Below are positions 26,479 to 35,521 of a stretch of DNA of 64,000 nucleotides, piece by piece (the stretch's first letter is position 1; each line of letters starts with the position of its first letter). The position numbers and the translations under genes were made by a program. Under the pieces are notes generated by a model that was not told the origin of the DNA, did no database searches, and was given only the letters and a program-made list of their open reading frames with translations. This DNA is from an uncultured Alphaproteobacteria bacterium (GTDB taxonomy: Bacteria > Pseudomonadota > Alphaproteobacteria > UBA6615): positions 124,001 through 188,000 of the forward strand of contig CALSNJ010000004.1 in the NCBI GenBank assembly GCA_943787745.1, given 5' to 3'.

Positions 26479-28980
26479 TTGAACAACGTCACGAACGACA
26501 GCAGCAAATCCAAGCCAGGAGGCATCGGCCTCGCACTGCGCCAAGGACTTTCGCGCGTCGCGTTGTTCTGGGAACGCAACTGGCCAGCCATCTGGCCAGC
26601 CACGGGGTTGATCGGGACCTTTGCGGCGCTTGCACTCCTTAATGTTCTGCCAGCACTGCCCGGGTGGCTGCATACACTCATTCTGTTGGGGTTTGCCGCA
26701 GCTTTCCTCGCGGCCCTACGCCACGCGTTTCGCCGGGTCCGCGTGCCGACCGCAGACGCAGCGACGCGACGGCTGGAAACCGATTCCGGTCTGGCTCACC
26801 GCCCCCTGACAACTCTCGAAGACCGCCCTCTGCTCGGTGTCACTGATCCCGAAACCGACCGCCTTTGGCAATATCATCTGGCACGTGCCAGTGCCGCGGC
26901 ACGCAACATTCGACTGCGATGGCCGCATCCGGACCTCGCCACACGCGATCCCTATGCGCTCCGTGGGGCACTCTTGGTTGCTCTTGTTGTCGGTGTTGTT
27001 GTCGCTGGACCTGACACGACATCACGACTGACGGCAGCACTTTCGCCGGACGTGAGCGCGTGGACACAGCGAGACCCCGCAAATCTGGAAATATGGATCA
27101 CGCCCCCCGACTACACCAATCTACCTCCGCTTCTGCTCGCGAGCGCCGACCTGACTGGTTTGCCAGCCCCCAACGCGGAAAAAAACGGGCCCATTGAGAT
27201 CCCCGCCGGAAGTATTCTGTTGGCGCAAGTCACCGCCGGTCGCGGCACGCCGAATCTCGAAATCGGCGATGCGAAGAGCGAACTCGCGGAAATTGCAGAC
27301 AAAGCCTGGCGCAGTGAGACCCGTCTGGACATCGAGGGACCGACAGAACTCTCCGTCCTTCAATCAGGCAACATTCTCGGCCGCTGGGACATCCAAATCA
27401 TGCCCGACACGGCTCCCGAAATTCGGTTCGCCGAAGCCCCGGCCGCAAATGAGAGCAATTCCCTGCGCCTGAGCTACGAGGGCCTCGATGACTACGGCGT
27501 TGCTGAGACCCGGGCGCAGATTTCCTGGCCGGACCGCCCCAAGACCACAGGGATTGAGCCCGTTGACCTTGAGCTCCCATTGCCGCGCCCCGACCCCCGC
27601 AATGGCAGCGCGACAAGCGTTCATGATCTGACCTCCCACCCGTGGGCCGGACTGGAGGTTGATGTTGAGCTGACAATTCGTGACGGACGCGGTCAAACCA
27701 GCACAACAGACCGATTGTCAGTGATCCTGCCGGAACGCAGTTTCAATCATCCTGTTGCAAAGGAAATCATTGCACAGCGCAGAGTTCTGGCCCTTTCCCC
27801 AGAGAACCGCATCGATGTTGCGCGTTCCCTGCACAATCTCGGCCGCTTCCCGGACCGTTTCAACAACGACCTTGCGGTCTTCCTGTCGTTAATGACAGCA
27901 CGTTCGCGCCTCACCTATCAGCAGGATTCCAACGGCATCATTTCCGTACTCTCGCTGCTCTGGGACACCGCACTCCGGCTCGAGGACGGGTCGCTATCAT
28001 TGGCACAGCGCGACGTCGACCGGCTTCAGGAGCAGTTGCGCGAAGCGCTTGAGAATCGTGCACCCGAGGAAGAGGTGGCGCAGATTATGGAAGAGCTGCG
28101 CGCAGCTCTCGACCGATACCTCGAGGCCCTCGCACAGAACCTCTCTCAGGCACTCGAGGGCATGGATCTCTCAACACTTCCCGAGGCCGGGGAAGACCTT
28201 GAACTTCTCGACAGCGCTGCGATTCAGGAGCTGATGGAGCAACTCGAGCAGATGGCGCGCCTGGGTGATACAGAGGGCGTACAAGAGCTGCTCGAACGCA
28301 TGCAGCAGATGCTCCAGGCACTGCAGGACGCGCCGAACATGTTGCAGCAACAGCAACAATCCTCGTCTCCGGCCCAACAGTTCCTGCGTGAACTTCAGCA
28401 AGTTCTGCGGAATCAGGAAGCACTCCACGACGAAACATTCCAGCGAGACCAGCGCGGCGAACAGATGACGCCACAGGAGTCCCAGGCTGCGCGTGACGCT
28501 CAGAATGAAATTCGGCGGCAACTCGGTGAACTGATGCGCCAACTTGGGGAAATCGCGAATGATATCCCGGAAAACCTTGGCAATGCGGAAGGTGCGATGT
28601 CGGACGCCGAGCGCGCGCTTGGTGAAGGTGATCTGCAGGACGCTTTGAATGCTCAGGCACGTGCTTTGGACGAACTCCGCCGTGGCGGACAGCAGATGGC
28701 CCTGCAGATGCTGCGTCAACAGGGCCAGGGGCCGGGACAGGGACAAGGACAGGCACAGGGACTGGCTCAACCAGGCGAAGATGGATTTGACCCACTGGGA
28801 CGACAGTTGAGCGACCAGGACAATGGCGACCCCCGGTCACCAGGGCGCAATCAGATTGGTGACGGCGAACAGGCCGCCCGGGCCCTCGAAATTCTGGATG
28901 AATTGCGCACGCGCCTGCGAGATCAGGGGCGACCAGAAGCCGAGATCGACTACCTGCTCAGATTGCTGCGGCGGTTCTAA
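26479..28980 (+). CDS. TIGR02302/DUF4175 large membrane protein
   Basis: An 833-residue protein of the alphaproteobacterial TIGR02302 family. N-terminal helices lie at about 34-75 and 155-175. A large, probably periplasmic, beta-rich region (about 200-430) follows, then a long helical tail (about 500-830) that is extremely rich in Gln, Glu, Leu and Met (LEQMARLGDTEGVQELLERM; a GQGPGQGQGQAQGLAQ stretch). The TTG start at 26479 has GATGAGG five bases upstream. It follows lysA by 57 bases. The family has no assigned function; its shape suggests an envelope scaffold. Confidence 0.85.
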   Translation: MNNVTNDSSKSKPGGIGLALRQGLSRVALFWERNWPAIWPATGLIGTFAALALLNVLPALPGWLHTLILLGFAAAFLAALRHAFRRVRVPTADAATRRLETDSGLAHRPLTTLEDRPLLGVTDPETDRLWQYHLARASAAARNIRLRWPHPDLATRDPYALRGALLVALVVGVVVAGPDTTSRLTAALSPDVSAWTQRDPANLEIWITPPDYTNLPPLLLASADLTGLPAPNAEKNGPIEIPAGSILLAQVTAGRGTPNLEIGDAKSELAEIADKAWRSETRLDIEGPTELSVLQSGNILGRWDIQIMPDTAPEIRFAEAPAANESNSLRLSYEGLDDYGVAETRAQISWPDRPKTTGIEPVDLELPLPRPDPRNGSATSVHDLTSHPWAGLEVDVELTIRDGRGQTSTTDRLSVILPERSFNHPVAKEIIAQRRVLALSPENRIDVARSLHNLGRFPDRFNNDLAVFLSLMTARSRLTYQQDSNGIISVLSLLWDTALRLEDGSLSLAQRDVDRLQEQLREALENRAPEEEVAQIMEELRAALDRYLEALAQNLSQALEGMDLSTLPEAGEDLELLDSAAIQELMEQLEQMARLGDTEGVQELLERMQQMLQALQDAPNMLQQQQQSSSPAQQFLRELQQVLRNQEALHDETFQRDQRGEQMTPQESQAARDAQNEIRRQLGELMRQLGEIANDIPENLGNAEGAMSDAERALGEGDLQDALNAQARALDELRRGGQQMALQMLRQQGQGPGQGQGQAQGLAQPGEDGFDPLGRQLSDQDNGDPRSPGRNQIGDGEQAARALEILDELRTRLRDQGRPEAEIDYLLRLLRRF

Positions 28981-29010
28981 ATTGCGGGCAGGAAACTGAC
29001 CCTGCACATC

Positions 29011-29391
29011 CTAGTGAAGCTGACGCTTTCGCACGGACAATGCATCCTCAGCCGCATCACAAATCTGCTTCAGGCTGAACGGCTTGGGTACGACTTCGTG
29101 GATGAGTTCGTCGAGATTGTGGGCGCGTTGGCGTTCGGCCGCAAAGCCCGTCATCATCAGGATCGCTGTCTGCGGATAATCCTTGGCGACCTTGAGTGCC
29201 AATTCGATGCCGTCCAGACCGGGCATGACGATATCGGTAATCAGCAAATCAAACTCTTCGCTGTTGTTAAGATGATCGAGCGCATCAAGCCCATCATGGG
29301 CGACCGCAACCTCGTGACCGCCATGGGTCAAGGCGCGGCGAACGAATTCCCGAACAGCGGTGTCGTCTTCTGCGATAAGTACGCGTGCCAT
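29011..29391 (-). CDS. cpdR: Response regulator CpdR
   Basis: A 126-residue stand-alone receiver domain. The acid pocket is EDD (residues 8-10), the phosphorylated residue is Asp53 in LLITDIVMPG, and the conserved Lys is in VVPKPFSLKQ. In Caulobacter, unphosphorylated CpdR recruits the ClpXP protease to the cell pole to degrade CtrA and PdeA. The N-terminus MARVLIAEDDTAVREFVRRA and the lysA/TIGR02302 neighbourhood match CpdR orthologues. Convergent with the TIGR02302 gene. Confidence 0.9.
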   Translation of the reverse strand: MARVLIAEDDTAVREFVRRALTHGGHEVAVAHDGLDALDHLNNSEEFDLLITDIVMPGLDGIELALKVAKDYPQTAILMMTGFAAERQRAHNLDELIHEVVPKPFSLKQICDAAEDALSVRKRQLH

Positions 29392-29517
29392 AACACTACC
29401 TTTCCCCCATCATTGATGTTCACCTGGCAAAGCAAGCGGCTGCGCAAACAATCGCTGTCATGATCGTCGGACTACCAGGCCAAGTTCCGCGCATGCGGAA
29501 GGGGGTGACGATCTTCG

Positions 29518-30189
29518 TTAACGAGTATCGTCTGGATTGGTAAACAAAATACTAACGTTTGCCGCGCCATCGGGCACCGAATCCGTCTCGGTCGTGAACG
29601 GAACGGTCTCACCCGGACCGAGTCGGCGCACATCAGAGGAAAACTCCCAGGACTTGAGCATAAGCTCGGACCCGTCGGTAATCACAACCCGCAATCCCGG
29701 GACATCGCGCACGCCCGTGGTGGTGTTGATGATTTCACCCTTGAGTGTCAGCGCGCCGTCCTCCGTCTTGGGATCAAATTCAATGATCAGGCCCTCACCG
29801 GGCAACGGGAATGCGGCAATACCGACGGCGGCATAGACGCTTTCGGCTTCAGGTACAGCACGCGCAATTTGTTCTCGGCCAAACCAGAGTGCCGCCAAAA
29901 TTCCAGCCAGCAGGATAATCGAGACTATCCAGCCTGTGCGCGCGCTGCGCGCCTTCCGGGCACGTTGTACGGCCGGAAGGTTGCGTACAGGGATCGAGGA
30001 CTGCTCTTCCGGCTCAAGTGGCGTAACCCGCAGCGGTGGTTCTGCTGCTTCGGGCTCGGCATCAGCAACGGGGGCCGACTCGAACCAGACATGCGCGCAC
30101 TTCCCGCACTTCACCCGTCGCCCATCGGGACCGAGTTTGTCGGCATCAATCGCAAAGCGCGTGCTGCAATCCGGGCAACTGAGGATCAT
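29518..30189 (-). CDS. MJ0042-type zinc-ribbon membrane protein
   Basis: A 223-residue protein. The N-terminal zinc ribbon has MILSCPDCSTRFAIDADKLG then KCGKCAHVW (Cys5, Cys8, Cys28, Cys31), the MJ0042 motif. One transmembrane helix (about 86-105, TGWIVSIILLAGILAALWFG) leads to a beta-rich domain of DUF3426 type at the C-terminus (VPGLRVVITDGSELMLKSWE). It is divergent from ftsE with 262 bases between, a conserved alphaproteobacterial position. Function unknown. Confidence 0.88.
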   Translation of the reverse strand: MILSCPDCSTRFAIDADKLGPDGRRVKCGKCAHVWFESAPVADAEPEAAEPPLRVTPLEPEEQSSIPVRNLPAVQRARKARSARTGWIVSIILLAGILAALWFGREQIARAVPEAESVYAAVGIAAFPLPGEGLIIEFDPKTEDGALTLKGEIINTTTGVRDVPGLRVVITDGSELMLKSWEFSSDVRRLGPGETVPFTTETDSVPDGAANVSILFTNPDDTR

Positions 30190-30451
30190 TGTCCAACCAG
30201 AACAGAGATTGAGGAACTACTGATGTATTCGAGTATAGCCCATTGCAAACAAGGCACCCGAACTGCGGTTATACGGGGGTGAGTAAAAACGTGGCAAGCG
30301 ATGAGTTGTGTGACACATGGGTATAATAAAGGGCAGGTCTTGAGAACGGGTTTACGCAACAAAACCATCGTGCCAACGTTGTCGAACCCCGTCACCGAGT
30401 CGCCGTGAGGCAATTCCGTGACATTTTCGCACCGGACCGGAGTCGATCCTT

Positions 30452-31135
30452 TTGCTGAGCTTCGAAAACGTCGGCATGCGATATGGCGTCGGCCCTGAAG
30501 TTCTGCGCGATATCAGCTTCAAGCTTGCCCCTGGCTCGTTCCACTTCCTGACGGGCTCCAGCGGCGCGGGCAAAACGACACTCCTCAAGCTGATGTATCT
30601 GGCGCTTCGACCGACACGGGGCCTCGTCCACGTGTTTGATCAGGATGTGTCGATCACTCCGCGCACAGAATTGCCTGAATTGCGCCAGAAGATCGGTGTC
30701 GTGTTCCAGGACTTCAGACTCATCAACCACCTGACGGCCGTCGAAAACGTCGCCCTGCCCCTCCGTGTGGGTGGCGCACGCCAATCCGAAATTGATAGCC
30801 ATGTGCGTGAACTTCTAAGCTGGGTTGGACTGGGCGAACGTCTTGATGCCCGACCGTCAACTCTCTCAGGCGGACAGCAGCAGCGCGTGGCGATTGCACG
30901 CGCGGTTATTAACCGGCCCAAGCTCCTGCTGGCAGATGAACCGACGGGAAATGTTGATGACCGGATCGCCGTTCGACTGATGTATCTGTTTGAGGAACTT
31001 AACAAGACAGGCACCACGGTCGTCATCGCGACCCACAACAATGCACTGGTCGAAAAGTTCGGCCACCCGGTTTTAAGACTGGATGACGGTGAACTCACAA
31101 TTCGCCGCAAATCGGACGCCCGAGGCCCGATGTGA
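30452..31135 (+). CDS. ftsE: Cell division ATP-binding protein FtsE
   Basis: A 227-residue ABC ATPase. Walker A is GSSGAGKTT (residues 35-43), the signature is LSGGQQQRVAIARA and Walker B is LLLADEPTGNVDD. With FtsX it regulates periplasmic septal peptidoglycan hydrolases at the divisome. The TTG start has GGAG nine bases upstream. A TATAAT-like hexamer lies at 30322-30327, upstream, but no good -35 element was found. The stop overlaps the ftsX GTG start. Confidence 0.95.
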   Translation: MLSFENVGMRYGVGPEVLRDISFKLAPGSFHFLTGSSGAGKTTLLKLMYLALRPTRGLVHVFDQDVSITPRTELPELRQKIGVVFQDFRLINHLTAVENVALPLRVGGARQSEIDSHVRELLSWVGLGERLDARPSTLSGGQQQRVAIARAVINRPKLLLADEPTGNVDDRIAVRLMYLFEELNKTGTTVVIATHNNALVEKFGHPVLRLDDGELTIRRKSDARGPM

Positions 31136-32007
31136 TTTTCAAGCGCCATAGCGATCTGCCGTTCGAACGCGATCAGTCAACGCGCTTTTTGCCGTGGATT
31201 GTTGCGTTGATGGTGTTTCTCGGCGTGCTGATGTTCGCTGCCGCCTTGGTGGTATCCGACGCTGTCGATACATGGGACAGCACGCTGACCGGGCGGATGA
31301 CGGTCCAGATCCCCGAGCGCGTCGCCAACCCGGAGAACACTCGGTCACTTGCCGGTCTGCTGCAAGCCACGGCTGGTGTGGAAGATGTCCGAATTGTGCC
31401 GGATGGAGAGGCACGCGCCCTGCTCATACCCTGGCTCGGGAAAGAAATCGTTGCCTCTGGTCTACCCGTCCCCGCTCTGATCGACATCAAGATCGCGCCC
31501 GGTGCCCGCATCGACCCGGTACTGCTGCGCGCACGGCTTGCCGAAACCGTGCCGGACATCACCGTCGATGATCATCGCAACTGGCTCTCCGCACTGATCA
31601 CCCTGGCGAGAACGGCAGAAATTTTGGCTTTTGCCATCCTTGCCCTGATAGCGTCTGCAGCCATCATCGCGGTCATTTTCACAACACGAAGCGGACTTGC
31701 CGTCCACAGCGCCATCATCGAACTTCTCCATCAGATGGGCGCACGTGACACCTATATCGCCAGCCAGTTTCAACTTCAGGCTCTGATGCTTGCCCTGCGT
31801 GGCGGGATCGCCGGTGCTCTCAGCGCCACGATTGTTCTGTTGATATTTGGCTGGATTGGGCAGGGGATCGAGGCGGCATTTCTTCCCAAACTGTCATTGT
31901 CACCTCTCGGGTGGCTTGCTCTTCTCCTTGTACCCGCCGGTGCAGTCCTCATTGCGATGCTAACCGCACGTATGACTGTATTGCGGGCACTTGCACGGAT
32001 GCCATGA
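31132..32007 (+). CDS. ftsX: Cell division protein FtsX
   Basis: A 291-residue inner-membrane partner of FtsE. The N-terminal helix (about 21-43, LPWIVALMVFLGVLMFAAAL) is followed by an extracytoplasmic domain (about 45-155). Three C-terminal helices begin at about 160, 218 and 258, and end MLTARMTVLRALARMP. The GTG start overlaps the ftsE stop by four bases, which gives coupled translation. Low sequence conservation is normal for FtsX; the context confirms it. Confidence 0.92.
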   Translation: MIFKRHSDLPFERDQSTRFLPWIVALMVFLGVLMFAAALVVSDAVDTWDSTLTGRMTVQIPERVANPENTRSLAGLLQATAGVEDVRIVPDGEARALLIPWLGKEIVASGLPVPALIDIKIAPGARIDPVLLRARLAETVPDITVDDHRNWLSALITLARTAEILAFAILALIASAAIIAVIFTTRSGLAVHSAIIELLHQMGARDTYIASQFQLQALMLALRGGIAGALSATIVLLIFGWIGQGIEAAFLPKLSLSPLGWLALLLVPAGAVLIAMLTARMTVLRALARMP

Positions 32008-32615
32008 TGCGCCGGCGACGGACACGCGGCGGACGTTTTATCGCAGGCCTTGCCGTTCTGGCCGCAATTTTTTGGCTCGTCGGGCTGCTCCTGTTCGTTG
32101 AAAACATCCCGCGCTCGAAACCCGACGACACATTAACGGATGCCGTTGTCGTCCTGACAGGGGGACCGGGACGAATCAACAGAGGCATTGAGCTCCTGGC
32201 CTCAGAGAAAGCCCGTGAACTGCTCATTTCAGGCGTTGGAGCAGATGTTCCCATGCGCGATCTGATCTCGGACAACGCGCTCCCGAAGAGCCGACTGGAA
32301 TGCTGTGTAACTTTGGGACGGGCCGCCCGTGACACCCGTGAAAATGCCATTGAAGCCGCAGGCTGGGCTGCCAGCAGGAATATCGTGAGTATCCGTCTCG
32401 TCACGTCGGACTTCCATATGCCGCGCAGCCTGCTGGAGTTCGAACGGCGCCTGCCACAACTTCAGATAATTCCAGAACCCGTCGGCACCAAGAGCATTAC
32501 GATGGGACGCTGGTGGCTGCGTCCAGACACCGTCGTTCTCCTGGCCGGCGAGTACTCCAAGTTCCTAGCGATCCGCCTGCAATTGGCGTTCACCCGACTG
32601 ATCATGAGTCTCTAG
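32004..32615 (+). CDS. YdcF/ElyC-type DUF218 protein
   Basis: A 203-residue protein with one N-terminal helix (about 12-33) and a periplasmic DUF218 domain. Landmarks are DAVVVLTGGPGRINRGIELL, ISGVGADVPM, ARDTRENAIEAAGW (the conserved xTxENA motif) and RLVTSDFHMPRSLLEFER. The family includes ElyC and SanA, linked to envelope and peptidoglycan control. The ATGA overlap with ftsX ties it to cell division and envelope work. Confidence 0.88.
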   Translation: MMRRRRTRGGRFIAGLAVLAAIFWLVGLLLFVENIPRSKPDDTLTDAVVVLTGGPGRINRGIELLASEKARELLISGVGADVPMRDLISDNALPKSRLECCVTLGRAARDTRENAIEAAGWAASRNIVSIRLVTSDFHMPRSLLEFERRLPQLQIIPEPVGTKSITMGRWWLRPDTVVLLAGEYSKFLAIRLQLAFTRLIMSL

Positions 32616-32618
32616 AAA

Positions 32619-33365
32619 ATGCGTCCAATACTCTTCACCGTGCTCTTCTATGGTTGGACAAGCCTGCTCGGAGTTCTGGTGCTCCCGTTCTTGTTGGGGC
32701 CACCGCGCCTGCTGCTTGCCTATAGCCGTTTCTGGGTCCGCGGCTCCCTGTGGATATTGCGGATGACCATCGGGGTCACCCATGAAGTGCGCGGAGCCGA
32801 AAACATTCCCGAAGGGCCAGCTCTGTTTGCCATCAAACACCAATCCGCCTGGGACACGCTGGCGATCAATCTGATTGTTCACGACACCGCCATCGTGCTT
32901 AAGCGCGAACTCACATGGATCCCGCTCTTCGGATGGTGTTTGCTGCGCGCGCACCATGTGCCCATCAACCGGTCCGGCGGGATGCCAGCTCTGCGCAGCA
33001 TGATTACCGCCGCGCGCGAACGACTGGCAAACGGTCGTCCGATCGTGATCTTTCCTGAGGGGACGCGGGTCGCACCGGGTACAGCACGGCCCTATCACGT
33101 CGGGGTTGCAGCTTTACAGTCTGCGCTCGACGTTCCGGTCATACCTGTAGCGCTCAATTCCGGCCTGTTTTGGCCGCGCCGATCCCTTGCCTTTCGTCCA
33201 GGTTGCATCACCATCGAGTTTCTTCCTGCCCTCCCGCGCGAGCTCCGACGGCATGAATTCGTCCAAGCCCTTGAGACTTCAATCGAATCTGCGACCAATC
33301 AGTTGATTGATGAAGCAACAACCACTTATGGGCTGGACCGGCCTGTGGATAAAGTTGTGGAGTAA
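32619..33365 (+). CDS. plsC: 1-acyl-sn-glycerol-3-phosphate acyltransferase
   Basis: A 248-residue membrane-bound acyltransferase that converts lysophosphatidic acid to phosphatidic acid. The catalytic HX4D is HQSAWD (His74, Asp79) and the substrate motif is FPEGTRVAPG (about 146-155). One N-terminal helix (about 3-28). Three bases after the YdcF stop, so it is in the ftsE-ftsX-ydcF-plsC operon. The last codons contain a 15-base stretch (33339-33353) that recurs downstream at 33629-33643. Confidence 0.93.
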   Translation: MRPILFTVLFYGWTSLLGVLVLPFLLGPPRLLLAYSRFWVRGSLWILRMTIGVTHEVRGAENIPEGPALFAIKHQSAWDTLAINLIVHDTAIVLKRELTWIPLFGWCLLRAHHVPINRSGGMPALRSMITAARERLANGRPIVIFPEGTRVAPGTARPYHVGVAALQSALDVPVIPVALNSGLFWPRRSLAFRPGCITIEFLPALPRELRRHEFVQALETSIESATNQLIDEATTTYGLDRPVDKVVE

Positions 33366-33705
33366 CGGGCCTTCGGCAGCCGATCCGGCGCAGCCGTAAT
33401 ATGAGCGTAATAAATCGTGTGATTGACGACACCTGAACAATTCAACCGCAATGCCCGCGAAGTTCTACTTAGCAGAACTCTCCAAAACCCGAGACAATCT
33501 TGACTTGATTGCTTTGCCGCCACTGGGGCTCCCCCACAGAATCGGCTTATCTGCGGCTAATTTCCAAACGGCTACTTCGTAAATCGCTCAAATCCGCCCT
33601 TTGGAGACCCCATTTGGCACAACACCAGCGGCCTGTGGATAAAATGCATCCAAGAGCGTCAGGATCGGACAGGGCAGAGACGACAGAAAAGTTCAAATTT
33701 CAATT
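33366..33705. other. Intergenic region (340 bases) with DnaA-box-like repeats
   Basis: No convincing gene. It holds a 15-base repeat containing TGTGGATAA (33629-33643), whose first copy is in the end of plsC at 33339-33353; TGTGGATAA is a perfect DnaA box (TTATCCACA on the other strand). It also holds the palindrome AGTTCT-N7-AGAACT at 33461-33479. No AT-rich unwinding element or clear terminator was recognised. Base composition is more AT-rich than the flanking genes. Confidence 0.45.
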
Positions 33706-34353
33706 TCAGGACTTCGCGCCAGAATTTTTCTGCTCCACCATTCTATGCAAACGGCTCAAGGGTCGGTCGACGATTCCAAGCTCATCAAGATGCCCAACGG
33801 TATTGCGCAGATATTCAGTATTGGCACCACCACGCCCATGCCCCTGCAGGATATGCTGCAGTGCTTTTTCGTCCGGCAGTTTCCCGGCGTACTGCACGTG
33901 ATTATGCGCAGCGGTATAGGTATGCGCGCGCACCACGCGTGTTCCAATACGTGCGGTGACCCATCTGGGGATATACACACGGGTCACCATCTCACGTCGT
34001 ATAAGGTATTCCACGGTCGACGCAGCGCGCGACGCGGTCACACGATAAGCAATACCCCGGCAACTCCCGCCATTGTCCAACCCGAGCACAAGACCCGGTT
34101 CGTCCCGCGTGCCCCGCCAGACATGGGAATAGACGCAAAAGCTGCGGTGAAAACCATGCACCGTCGCAAGCCCTTGTTCCTCAAAGGGAAACTCCGGTTG
34201 CCACATCAACGACCCATACCCGAAGACCCACAGGTCCTCCTCGGGCGCATGCGTGGCCATAACAGCCGACAGAGTCGTCTCAAGCTCTTCTTCGGTCAGC
34301 TCATACTGATCGGTCAGGTGACGTAAATCAGGCTGGCTGTTGGGGTCTGTCAT
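33706..34353 (-). CDS. ChaC-family gamma-glutamylcyclotransferase
   Basis: A 215-residue cytoplasmic enzyme that releases 5-oxoproline from glutathione or related gamma-glutamyl compounds. The signature phosphate-like loop is VFGYGSLMWQPEF (residues 43-55); the body carries RGTRDEPGLVLGLD and GIAYRV. Length is normal for ChaC. It stands alone on the minus strand, and its 3' end faces plsC across the 340-base gap. It may act with the GSTs in the window in glutathione turnover, an inference only. Confidence 0.9.
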   Translation of the reverse strand: MTDPNSQPDLRHLTDQYELTEEELETTLSAVMATHAPEEDLWVFGYGSLMWQPEFPFEEQGLATVHGFHRSFCVYSHVWRGTRDEPGLVLGLDNGGSCRGIAYRVTASRAASTVEYLIRREMVTRVYIPRWVTARIGTRVVRAHTYTAAHNHVQYAGKLPDEKALQHILQGHGRGGANTEYLRNTVGHLDELGIVDRPLSRLHRMVEQKNSGAKS

Positions 34354-34444
34354 AACGGGGGCCGCACAGAAATTGACGAGGTCTCGACCTCAAGAAGGCG
34401 CATCGCTAGGCTGATGATCTCGCTTCTAGTTCATACGGGACCGC

Positions 34445-35512
34445 ATGTTCCAGCGAAAGTATCTGATTTTTCTCACCTTCCTGTTGCTGCTGGCATTTGC
34501 CTGGGCGGCCGGCTGGTTCTGGATGGCCGACAGGCTCCGCGCGGATATCGTTGATTTCGCCGAAATCCAGAAATCCAACGGAGTGACGCTCAGTTGGGAG
34601 AAACTGAGAATTTCGGGTTTCCCGATCCGCTTCGATACCGATTTCACGGCACCACAAGCCCGCTTGGACAACGTAGATCGCACCATCACCTGGACCGGCG
34701 CGGATGCATCCATTCGCCCTTTCATTGAAGGCCCGGGTGTTGTGTCCTTTCGCGCTCCCGGGCAGCACAATCTGGATATACGCGAGCCCGGGTTTGATCT
34801 TTCGATCAAATCTCAATCCGACGAACTGGCCGGGCGTCTGGGATTTGATAACTCCGGGGAGGTAAACGCCCTGCGCGGTCTGGCCGAACCCTTCGACCTG
34901 GTTATAAACCGGCGCGATCAGATCGGGATCAGGCGTGCGGCCTTCGATTTTGAGAAGCTTTCGGTGACGGAAACGAACGACACCATTCACCCGGATCCGG
35001 TTGCGGCCAAGCTGGCGCTGGTTCTGGACGGGATCGACCTGAGTGCGCTGTCCCTAAACGACGACATTGTAGATTCTCTGGGTAGCGAAATATTGCGCGC
35101 CGCGGCCGAACTGTCATTGCGCGGAAGTCTGGAAGCAGACACGATCTCCCCAAGAACCCTCGCACGCTGGCGGGACTCAGGAGGGACGGTCGAGATTGAG
35201 AGCCTCGAGCTGGTCTGGGGGCCGCTGCGATTCGCCGGGGACGGCACGCTCGCCTTGGACAACGCCCTACAACCTGTCGGGGCATTTTCGGCTCGAATTT
35301 CCGGGCTCGATAAACTTATCGATTTGCTCGAGCAGCGCGGGCAGGTGGGCAAGCAGCAAGCTGCAATTGCGCGAATCGCCATGGCTGTCCTGAATCGATC
35401 GCCCGCGAATGGCGGACCACCTGAAGCGCGTGTGCCGGTGACAATTCAGGATCGTGTCGTTTCGATCGGACCCGTTCCGCTTGTGCAGCTGGACCCCATT
35501 GTCTGGAACTAG
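34445..35512 (+). CDS. DUF2125 domain-containing protein
   Basis: A 355-residue exported protein with an N-terminal helix (about 5-26, YLIFLTFLLLLAFAWAAGWF) and a long beta-rich periplasmic domain. The first third (KSNGVTLSWEKLRISGFPIR) and the later LARWRDSGGTVEIESLELVW are typical DUF2125. The family is alphaproteobacterial and of unknown function; the repeating beta pattern recalls AsmA-like lipid-linked proteins. It is convergent with tyrC, nine bases from it. Confidence 0.87.
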   Translation: MFQRKYLIFLTFLLLLAFAWAAGWFWMADRLRADIVDFAEIQKSNGVTLSWEKLRISGFPIRFDTDFTAPQARLDNVDRTITWTGADASIRPFIEGPGVVSFRAPGQHNLDIREPGFDLSIKSQSDELAGRLGFDNSGEVNALRGLAEPFDLVINRRDQIGIRRAAFDFEKLSVTETNDTIHPDPVAAKLALVLDGIDLSALSLNDDIVDSLGSEILRAAAELSLRGSLEADTISPRTLARWRDSGGTVEIESLELVWGPLRFAGDGTLALDNALQPVGAFSARISGLDKLIDLLEQRGQVGKQQAAIARIAMAVLNRSPANGGPPEARVPVTIQDRVVSIGPVPLVQLDPIVWN

Positions 35513-35521
35513 TTTCGACTG

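Noticed and set aside
33339..33643. Chromosome replication origin at the DnaA boxes
   Set aside because: Only two boxes, no AT-rich unwinding stretch, and none of the usual origin-linked genes (dnaA, parAB, gidA, hemE) are nearby.
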